From NCBI GenBank assembly GCA_946803715.1, contig CAMPET010000150.1:57079-121078 (forward strand): 64,000 bases of DNA, written 5' to 3'. Within the stretch, counting starts at the first letter, position 1, and each line of letters opens with the position of its first letter. The translations under genes were made by a program, and so were the position numbers. Shown here piece by piece: positions 23,701 to 35,100 of this stretch. This DNA is from Beroe ovata. Its lineage: Eukaryota > Ctenophora > Nuda > Beroida > Beroidae. The notes beneath the pieces are model-generated. The model was given only the letters and a program-made list of their open reading frames with translations. It did no database searches and was not told the origin of the DNA.

Positions 23701-26700
23701 CCCATCTCGAAGGGTTTCTTAATAAAATTAAAACTATTGTACAAAAGTTGTGCAATAAATACAAACACCTAAACATTCAAAAATGATTTCTGTTGGTCTA
23801 AGGGTGAATGTTTTGTTCAATGGTTTTATAAGTTGGCCAGCTATTCAACGAATATACAGTCTGAAACATTTTAGCATCACTTTTTACACATATTTTGTAA
23901 TCAAATCTAAAACACTTCTTTATTAAATAAAAAACATCAAATAACATGATTAAAATTTTGATTGTAAAACCTAGTTCCGGCCTATGATCAAATTATACCA
24001 AGTTTCCAAAAGAACAACGTCGAAATGAATCAGAGAGTCGTCTGGATGTCTAAAAAATTTCAGGTATTTAATGAAGTTTAAAATCATTTCAGGCAATTAT
24101 ATAATTGCTTTGATAGATATGATGAAAAATTATAGAAAGTAAAAACCGACATTCAATCTTGATGATTTGATGCTTGTCTTCACTGGACATCCTAATGTAC
24201 CCAATGTACACTGACAACAACGTTGTTGCTAGGGCAACTAACTGATCTCCTATATAACGCATCTCCATTTTGACACCACTTCTTCGTTACCACAGAAACC
24301 TGAACCTGTCGGTCTTTCGCGACACCCGAACATTTCTCGAGGAATGTCCCGAAAATTCCACACCCGGGAGAGATGTAAACCTCACGGAGGTCCTCCAGAT
24401 CTAGAATCAAACAGACAATGTGATTATCTGTGAGAAGGTCATCGCCATAGTCTCCAATGTGGAGAATTTGGAGGGTTGGTATTTTCGTGAGGACTGAGTA
24501 AATAAGGAAGTTCATTTTGCTGTTGTCAGGGACTATGTTGTCAGGGACTATGTTGTCAGGGACATTGTTGTCAGGGACTCTGTCGTCAGGGACATTGTTG
24601 TCAGGGACATTGTTTTCAGGGACTATGTCGTCAGGGACATTGTTTTCAGGAATGATGTTGTCGGGAATGATGTTGCCATCCTCTTCATCTCCTTCCCGCT
24701 CGTTGTCAACTTCAATGTCGTCCAGGGGTATCTGATCGTTGTTTTCTTCTTCAGCACCATCATCAGGAATGGGGTCTTGATATGATGGAGAAATTGAGGT
24801 TCGAGCTAGAACCAACTTCCTCAAATTTTTCAGGTAGGTGAGAGGGATGAGAAATCGAGCTGGGGGCAAGGTGCAACCGGCCAAATCTAGGGTTGCCAAA
24901 CCTGATTGAGTATTTAAAATTAGAGGAGATTTGAATTCTAAGAAAGGAGGAGCCACACCCATAATCAGTGAAATAAGTGGAATTTATTATCACCTCGGCA
25001 AGCCCTGGTCAAACTGTAGATACAATCTGGTCTTTCATATAGATTCCAGCAATACCGAACTGTCAGACTTGTCAACCCCGGAGTGAAAGCTAATATCCTC
25101 TCAACACTCTGATACCTAAAGTTTTGTCTGTCGAACCAACTACCGATTTTCAGTGAAGTGAGTTTCTGGAGGACATTAAGATCTGATGTGTCGAAGTAGA
25201 TTTCTGTCGAGGGTGTATGATCGGTGATGGAAAGAGACTCTAGGGTGGTAGGGTAGCTTTTCAGGATGAAATGGATGATTGGAGAGGCGATGTTGGAGCA
25301 TCTGCCCAACTCAATGCTTTTCATAGGGTTGTCAGCTAGAGACTGGGGAAAGAAGTCACCAGTAGCAGCCCTATTACCATGTAGGGAGATGGATTCAAGC
25401 TCTGGACATCCTCTGCCCATGGACTGAAGAGCATTCTCTGAAACACACCCGAAAAGATCAACTTTCCTGAGTGAGCGCGGGAAAATGACGTCATCAGGTA
25501 GATAGGATTTGGAGGGAATGTAGAGCTCAGTGATTGAAGAACAATGCAGCGTTATCGTGTGTATCAGTTTTCCAAAATCTTGAAAAACATCAGGATCAGA
25601 ATGAAAGGTAGATCTTAGGTCAAGGGTTTGCAATCCTGGACCACTGAACTTGACAAGTTTCTCAATGTCTTCCTGACTGAATTTGCTTTTCCTGATTTTG
25701 AAAGCCCTCCTTACATCACTGCATTCTAACTTCCTTATCTTTGACAAGTGGTAGACCGCAACATCTCGCCAGATAGCGTTGACTTGGGTGGCTGTAAGAA
25801 GATCCACTGCGTCAAGATATGTAAAGATGAGGTGGAGACAATCTCTGTTGTTGAGATAGGGTTCCAGGGTCATGATGCCAGGGAGGGTTGAAACTTTCTG
25901 ATTTTGCCAGCGAGGGTTGATTATTGGATGATTTGGTCTAGCATTAACCGAATGGTAGGGTTAGGATCTGATCCTATGGAGAAATCAGGATGTCTGAATT
26001 TGATATGTGATCTGGAAACAGCCAGTTGAAACTGAAGTGGACTGATGCTAGTTTAGGCTTTGAGGCAGCCACTGGCCAGTATGACTGCTAATAAAGGTAT
26101 GACTGCAGTAGGATTGCTGTGGTCATCAAATTTATTCAGAAAAACGACGATTTGATCTTGATTGTAACCTTTTACTAAAAAAGTCACTGTTAGCTTCATC
26201 AACAAAAGACTAAAGCCAAATCGTTCAAGCAAGGTAAATCTATTCCCGAGCGAAATACTTCAGAAGAATAGTAGAGCTAGTCGGGCCAATGTAACAAACG
26301 ACAAACATTAACATGCACATTGCACAAATTAAAGAAACGTGGCATGTGATTACAGCTCCACGTAGAAGCTACATTGTACGACTTTCTATTTTTAGATTCG
26401 ACTGTTATGAATCACGCCGATAAAGTCACTTCAATTATTATCAAGAGATGGCAAACATCCAAGGAAATACTTCACAAGTGTACTATCAAGTTACCGGACT
26501 CAACAAAACTCTACCTATAGATGCTAGTGAAATGTTTTAACGAAATAGTAGTGATTTTATAACTTTTAGATTATAGTGGCCATGTTGATCCAGAGTTAAA
26601 ATTACCTCAATTATAGAGTATAGAGTGCTGCAAACGCGTGATATCAATGAACACAAAACATAATATGATCCAAGACATCAGATACAAACTTATAGCTGGA

Positions 26701-29700
26701 TCTTACACGTGCAATGTAGCTCTCTGTAACCATAGAAACGATTCACAAAATCGTGTATTCAAGATGTCACAGCTACAAGAGTACAAGCACACACACGAAG
26801 ATACATGGATCAATAGATACAAGATAGTGCATTAGCACAAACCTACACCTAATATATCATGCATATTGCATAATGACACTAATGATAAAGCCGTGCAGTT
26901 TAAAATGTACATTAGACAAAGTATATTGTATAATGCATACATCGTACAAAAATGTACATTTTACAATGTGTACCTTGAAGGTATATATACAACTCTATAC
27001 GACCAATCACCAACAGTTAACCAAAATAGAATGATCCAACGTAAATGTGAACTATGAATAGAACCATTCCGTCATGAACTGCTCAGTATGCAAATGGCGC
27101 ATACTGATGAGTGTAACGGTAGACAATCGAAGCAAAATTGTGAAGAGTGGTTGTGTGATCGATGATCTAACCAGATCTCTCTGCATTAACCAAAAAGGAA
27201 TAATTACCGTCCAGGTCCGAGCTGAGATCTATGCAAAATAGGGTCGCGTCACGTGTATGCGCACTTGTCATTGGCCACTGGCCAGATTTCGAGATAATGT
27301 GTTTGTTCCATTGTTAGTCATTCTTATCTATTCTGACAGTCAATCATAGTCACCATGACAACACCATGACAACACGACTGTCCTAAAAAAATCTCGTGAA
27401 AGATAGTCCCACTCTATTGATTTTTTCCGGCATATTATGACATTACATGTTGGAAACTTCTACTCCACTAAAACAACACAAAGTAAGTGATTGAATTTGA
27501 ACATTTACATGCTCAAACAAAAGTCTCCATAGCAGCGAATTACCATGATTGACGCATGACTTCAGAATCACTGTCAATCGGAGACATGATTAGTTTGTAA
27601 TTATAGCAAATTTCACGTGATGTCAGAGAATTGAGGAGAATTGAGAAATTTCAACAATGAAAAAAGTAAAGTGAGAAAAACCTCAAGTCTCACTTTTAAG
27701 ACATATTTTGAAATAAGAAAACAGGCACGGAACAAAAGAACAAAATATGAAGACAGACAAACAAACACAGAAGCTGAACAGTAATTAACAAAGTGCAAAA
27801 CAACACCATGAATCTACCTTTCCAAAGATAGTGACGTTGACAGATCCTTTGAGGATGATAAACCAACTCTTCCCCTCATCTCCTTGCTTTATCACTGCAA
27901 AATGTGAACTTTCATTAACACATATAGTCTCGGAAGGGAAGAGAAGCTGAGACTATTTCCATTCTCCTTCCAACCCCAATTTCAACCCTTGCCTCTCTTC
28001 CCCGAGCAATTTCCCACTCCCCTCTCCTGTCCCTTCCCATTTTGAGTATTTTCCGAGGAGACCTCTCTACCAACTCCCCCCCTCAATGAGTGGGTGGGGA
28101 GTGGGGGATATAGAAGAGGAATAGAGGGACCGTCGCGCGTCCTATCCTATTCCTCCCCGCCCGGCGGTGATCAACTCATAGATAGTCACAGATAGTCCCA
28201 GATAGATACTCACAGATAGTCCCAGCTCCCTCCCTACTCTCAAACTGGATACACGATGATAGCTCCCGCTTCACAGAGTTGGAGAGATGTGATAATGCCT
28301 TGATGTGGAGTAACTCCTCGTATATGTAGTCCAGGTCCTCAGCTGTGCGCTCCTTGGGCCTGGGAAAAGTGTCATAATATCACACAATTCACGGGAAAAG
28401 TGTCACGATATCACACAATTCACGGGAAAATTGTCATAATATCACACAATTCACGGGAAAAGTATCATGATATCACACAATTTACGGAAAAATTCACTCG
28501 AAAAAGTGCCATAATGATCAAAATATCACTTACGGTTTCCTCAACATAAGTCTCATGAGTGCGTCAGGACCCATCTTGGCCAGGGTGGCAAAGCATTCTT
28601 GAAGGAGGACAGAATCTGAAAAAACACAAAAAATAGACAAAATCTTTGATGCAATCGAAATAAAAAGTGATGGGATGCTTGGGTAATGGGTATGTATGAC
28701 GACACTTCTTTCTTTTGAGTGTATGATGCTATGGGATTCGAGTTCTGTACTATCATTCGCTCGAAGGTGGCAACAAAAGTTGACGTAGATCACACTTCCA
28801 AACCATGCTCTCTATTTTCCACAGTTGTTGGCGCAGACCCACAATTTGTGATGTTATGGCATCCAAAATTAGGTCATTCTTCCAATAGGGGTGAATGTTT
28901 CTTTCCATGCGACAAAATGGGGGAAACTTCACTTGATTTTATTCCATAGCAATGGCTGACTCACTTCTATTTGAGTAATGGGTTGTCAGCTCAGAAGAAT
29001 AACTGGTATGCCACTCACCGTGCGAGGGTACCAGTAACTATCAGAAGTATGGAGGAAGCCGGATGTAGCATATAACGTGGGGAAGGCCAGTAAGCTAAAC
29101 TCCTACCTATACGAGCAACAAATCAATTTACATACTTTCTATCGGATTATTANGAAGAGAAGCTGAGACTATTTCCATTCTCCTTCACAACCCCGATTTC
29201 AACCCTTGCCTCTCTTCGCCTCTCTTCCCCGAGCAATTTCCCACTCCCCTCTCCTGTCTCTTCCCATTTTGAGTATTTTCCGAGGAGACCTCTCTACCAA
29301 CTCCCCCCCCCCCTCAATGAGTGGGTGGGGAGTGGGGGTTATAGTAGAGGAATAGAGGGGCCGTCGCGCGTCCTATCCTATTCCTTCCCCGCCCGGCGGT
29401 GATCAACTCACAGATAGTCCCAGATAGATAGTCACAGATAGTCCCAGATAGATACTCACAGATAGTGCCAGCTCCCTCCCTACTCTCAAACTGGATACAC
29501 GATGATAGCTCCCGCTTCACGGAGTTGGAGAGATGTGATAACGCCTTGATGTGGAGCAACTCCTCGTATATGTAGTCCAGGTCTTCAGCCGTGCGCTCCT
29601 TGGGCCTGGGAAAAGTGTCATGATATCACACAATTCACGGGAAAAGTGTCATGATATCACACAATTCACGGGAAAAGTGTCATAATATCACACAATTCAC

Positions 29701-32073
29701 GGGAAAAGTGTCAAAGTATATCACTCGAAAAAGTGCCATAATGATCAAAATATCACTTACGGTTTTCTCAACATAAGTCTCATGAGTGCGTCAGGGCCCA
29801 TCTTGGCCAGAGTGGCAAAGCATTCTTGAAGGAGAACAGAATCTGAAAAAACACAAAAAATAGACAAAATATACAATGCAATCGTAATAATAAGTGGTGG
29901 GATGCTTGGGTATGTATGACGACACTTCTTTTTCTATTTTGAGTGTACAATGCTATGGGATTCGAGTTCTGTACTTTCATTCACTCTAAGGTGGCAACAA
30001 AAGTTGACGTAGATCACACTTCCAAACCATGCTCTCTATTTCCCACAGTAGTTGGCGCAGACCCACGATTTGTGATGTAATGGCATCCAAAATTAGGTCA
30101 TTCTTTAAATAGGGGTGAATGTTTCTTTCCATGCGACAAAATGGGGGAAACTCCATTCAATTTCATTCCAAAACAATGGCTGACTCACTTATATTTGAGT
30201 AATGGGTGGTCAGTTCAGAAGAATGAATGGTATGCCACTCACCGTGCGAGAGTACCAGTAACTATCAGAAGTATGGAGGAAGCTGGATACAGCATATAAC
30301 GTAACAGCGCATAACGTGGGGAAAGCAGTAAGCTAAACTTCTACCTATACGAGTAACAAATCAATTTACATACTTTCTATCGGATTATTATAAGCCATCA
30401 TAGATTTATTCATGCAATATCATGATGGATCACGGAATTCGCATACATAATGATCCCTGGTTATCCAGTCCCTTCAGTAACGAGATTATATTAATCTTAT
30501 ACTGGCATCAAGGAAGAGTGGTGTTAAGGACAAGTGGTGTCAAGGGACAAGTGGTGTCAAGGGAGTGTGGTGTCAAGGGACAAGTAGTGTCAAGGGACGA
30601 GTGGTGTCAAGGGACGTGTGGTGTCAAGGGGCGAGTGGTGTCAAGGGGCGAGTGATGTCAAGGAAGGGTGGTGTCAAGGTAACATATTGTGAATGTCGCG
30701 AAATGGTGTCAACGACAACGACTCACCTGCCAAAGGAGCACTGGTTCCCGGGGGGCCCTGTTCCGTCCCACAATCATCTTCCTTAAACCGATAAAACAAG
30801 TTCTTGTCCTCAAAGTTGTACTCGTTGCAAACTACGGTAAGGACAGGTATGATGTTGGACAAGAAACTTTGGAAAAGGTGATGAGGGCGCCGCAGGAAAT
30901 ACTCCAAGTGAAAAATACAGGTCAGACCTTTTCCACCCAACTTCCAAATCCCCGGGTTACTCAACCGACATTTCCTCATAATAACATGGTTTCCCAGTCG
31001 ACTTATTGAAGTTGGTGGAGCAACTAACCGTGTTTGAGAACACCCTCTTCCAAGAGGACCTGCCACATTCCGACGGCTTGCTGTCTACTGTGAACTAAGT
31101 TACATTCCTGTATCACCCAATCCACCAGTTGTGAACCTATGCAACACCTGGGATTGAGCAGGTGTCAAGGCCGGTCTGACATCGCCATTGGACGGTCATT
31201 ATTTTGACACAGCATGACTGTCCAATGGCGTCCCAGAAAATTAATTGGGGGGAGGGGTTGCTGACCTACTGAAGATACCTGTTCAGTAGATAACACATTC
31301 CTGTATATAATTCAGAGCAGTAGTATTCTACAGAAATCCAAAAAATGAACAAATCGCTTTCTCAGCAAGCTTCTAACCTGCGGTAGGTGCGCAGACTAAT
31401 CTGTCTATCAGCCACAATGCCGGGAAAGTTGTTGAGAAGCGCAGCTCGAATCTGCTGCCCGATGAACGTTATCTTGTCTCCCAACGTCTGAAAAAGGGGG
31501 GGGGATAAGATTTCGGGAAAAGCTGCCTCTATCGTATGTCTTTGTTTTTATTTCCAGCTGCAAGAAGACGGTCTGCGGTTAATACTTATAACACATTAAA
31601 AAATGAATATCCTTACTATCCACTCTCACAACTCAAGGATCTCCTTATAACTTACAAAATAATCCAGTGTACTAGTCCGTTCAATGACACCCGCCACAAC
31701 TCTCTTTATCTTGATGTCACGGAACGAAATGACACCGTAGTAATTACTCCCAGTCATACGGCGTGCCGGCGCTGGTGTTGCCATAGCAACCGAGCCCATA
31801 GCAACCGTGCTCATAGCAACCGCACCCATAGCAACAGAGCCATTCGTGTCCGCAACGGGGTTGCTGTGGTGACATGGCGATAGACTCGTGACGTCACCAG
31901 CAGTCATTCTTATGATCGGATTTAGATCGGTGAATAATATCAAAATAATCCGGTCTCAAACTAGTAGGAGAAAGGGAGATCGAGAAAGCTGGCAGTGGCA
32001 ATTTCATATGGGCAACAAAATCTAGCCATCTGGCTCATAAGATGGTCGAAACGTGCAAACACACACACATTCA

Positions 32074-32109
<36 letters not shown>

Positions 32110-35100
32110 NNNNNNNNNNNNNNNNNNNNNNNNNNNNNNNNNNNNNNNNNNNNNNNNNNNNNNNNNNNNNNNNNNNNNNNNNNNNNNNNNNNNNNNNNNN
32201 NNNNNNNNNNNNNNNNNNNNNNNNNNNNNNNNNNNNNNNNNNNNNNNNNNNNNNNNNNNNNNNNNNNNNNNNNNNNNNNNNNNNNNNNNNNNNNNNNNNN
32301 NNNNNNNNNNNNNNNNNNNNNNNNNNNNNNNNNNNNNNNNNNNNNNNNNNNNNNNNNNNNNNNNNNNNNNNNNNNNNNNNNNNNNNNNNNNNNNNNNNNN
32401 NNNNNNNNNNNNNNNNNNNNNNNNNNNNNNNNNNNNNNNNNNNNNNNNNNNNNNNNNNNNNNNNNNNNNNNNNNNNNNNNNNNNNNNNNNNNNNNNNNNN
32501 NNNNNNNNNNNNNNNNNNNNNNNNNNNNNNNNNNNNNNNNNNNNNNNNNNNNNNNNNNNNNNNNNNNNNNNNNNNNNNNNNNNNNNNNNNNNNNNNNNNN
32601 NNNNNNNNNNNNNNNNNNNNNNNNNNNNNNNNNNNNNNNNNNNNNNNNNNNNNNNNNNNNNNNNNNNNNNNNNNNNNNNNNNNNNNNNNNNNNNNNNNNN
32701 NNNNNNNNNNNNNNNNNNNNNNNNNNNNNNNNNNNNNNNNNNNNNNNNNNNNNNNNNNNNNNTGTGTGTGTGTGTCTGTGTGTGTGTGTGTTGAAAGTGA
32801 ATTCATACTAAAAGATATAATTCCGTCCTACGATTTCGCTGCATTTTGGCATACATAAAGGTGTCTGTACGACTATAGTGACATCTAAGCAGTGCAACAG
32901 TACAAAATGCAAATGTCACTTCACTGTGCGTGAGTAGGGGATACATTTATGAGGAACATAAATCTGGATATTAAAATAATGATGGCACAAAAATAAGGGG
33001 ATAATATGGGGATAGATGCACTCTCACCTTGCTGTTGAGAGATAGAGTGTTCTCTGCGGAGGCAGGGGGCTCGGTTTCTATGGAAACTGGAGACGGCGGC
33101 TTGATGGACGTGCTGAATAGCCGTGACATGAGTTCTCTGTTTCGTTCCCACACCTGGGGGAAGGAAGACTTGACTTGATGGGGAAAGAGGGGGAAGAGGA
33201 ACTTGACTTGATGGGGAGAGAGGAACTTGATGTTTCAATAACGATCGGAATGGGTTTATAGATTAAATCCAAAACAATACCATTGATAGTCAGAACTATA
33301 GTTGGCATGAAAAAGGATTGATTGTAGGAATCTACCTTTAGTAAGTCGTCCTTTTCGACCCTCAGCAGCTCGGTATATTCACATGTTATCACTGTAGCTG
33401 GCCTACACAAGGAGTAAAATCAGAACAAATACTGTAGCTGGCCTACACAAGGAATGGAGTTAAATCAGAACAAATACCCAACGCTATAAATGTTATGCAA
33501 ATCACGAGGTTTATCAAAACGTGAAGTTTAATTATTCCAGTGAAAAAAAGAGTTAGGCTAGCCTAATAAAGAGTAATGTGATACAATATTTCTGATAAAG
33601 TTTACAATCAAAGGACCAATTCATCGCACATCACTCAAAAAACGTTACCTCGGGGAATCATCAAGAACTGACTCGCCAAAAGCGGCCCCAACGCCCAGCG
33701 TGCACACGGTCACGGCATTCTGAGAGAGAGGCGTATGTTGACACCTCACCGCGAAAAAACCGTGGCTCTTCTCTTGTCTATAATAATTGTATTGTTTCCG
33801 TTTACCCCCTCTCTTTTGGTGCATTCTCCCTCAATGTAGCAGAGTGTTGACATTCGTGACATGACGTTAACAACCAAAAAGGCGAACTAAGGGTGAAGGG
33901 GAAGATTTGTTTGAATATGTGCCCGGTTAGGTTGGTGTCGGATTCCTGGAGAACTATGACCATCGTTTCTTCGGATAGAAAGACGTGTGAGACAAGACTT
34001 TAAAGAAGCACAATGCTCATTAAGCCCAAAAGTAACTTTACCAGAGCGATTCGGACCCACTCACTCGTAGTCAATGACTCGTATAGCTCGCGGACAGGTG
34101 CTTCGTTCGATTCAACCACATTTTCGTCGAAAGGTCGATAAAGCGACAATACACGAAACGCGGACATACGTGCCGCGCGCGCCATTTCCCAATCAAAATA
34201 GCGTTCGGTTTTCGCGCGCGACGTATATTCCAAGCACACTGTGACACTGTGACGATAATCTGATGCCATTTCCATCAAATTATGTAGAGGTCACCAAGCT
34301 AGTTATTATATATGCGAGCTAAGTTACAACTGTTTTAATAGAGCTTTTCTCAATATGGAATAATGTGACTGTTGCTTACACATCTGCTGCATGTAGAAGT
34401 AGAGGGGGAATCTAACATGAATTTTCATTTTTCATTGAAGGGTGAAATTTGTGTTATTCTCAATTCAATGATGCGGTAAGTTTTCCCAGTATTTTCCCAG
34501 AAATTTGGTGTTTCAGTTGCAGTGAGTTTCTAAAGTGTGGTATGCAGTAAGATGATACGATGGTATTTTAATGACCCCACCCCTGCTGACAAGAAATCAG
34601 TAACGAACTCGGATATAGGAGTTTGATCGAGGCTCGTTGTGATTACTGAATAAATAAAAATTACCAGTAATTAGCGGTAATTAACGGTAATTAACGGTAA
34701 TTAACCTTATCTTCCTGTTGCTCGGACACATTTGCGTCCAGCGAGCCACTGAGTACGGCATACCAGTTCCTACCTCTATCACCTTGTCTGTAGACTGAAA
34801 TATAGGAAAAACAATAGTACAATATAGCTACAGAAAGGCAACAAAATACGACATATGGAATGAACAGGACTCCCAAATATGGTGGGTCAGACGTAGGTAT
34901 AGCATTTGCCAACGCACGTGTAATTCCCTTTTCCAGGTCCTCATAATAACCATAGTAGCAGATTTGTTGGAGAAGTAGAGGGTCGAAGATCTCAAATGCC
35001 TTGACGTCCTGGGTTAGTTTGATAAAAATGACGTCAAATTTTATTGGTATTATTTTTGAAAATGACATTAAGGAATGACATTAAGCAAACCAATTGGGTT

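Noticed and set aside
24517-24735. Plus-strand frame with repeated [10 protein letters not shown]
   Set aside because: It is the antisense shadow of the VPDN repeat in the F-box/LRR gene, whose minus-strand frame has domain homology and splice support.
27938-30390. Mutually exclusive tandem exons in Epac
   Set aside because: The duplication includes introns and meets at a single N, and exon differences are silent. A haplotype artefact is the better explanation until reads show otherwise.
31961-32858. Long open frames of up to 287 residues across the N gap
   Set aside because: They are translations of undetermined bases and (CA)n/(TG)n repeats. No real coding sequence is visible.
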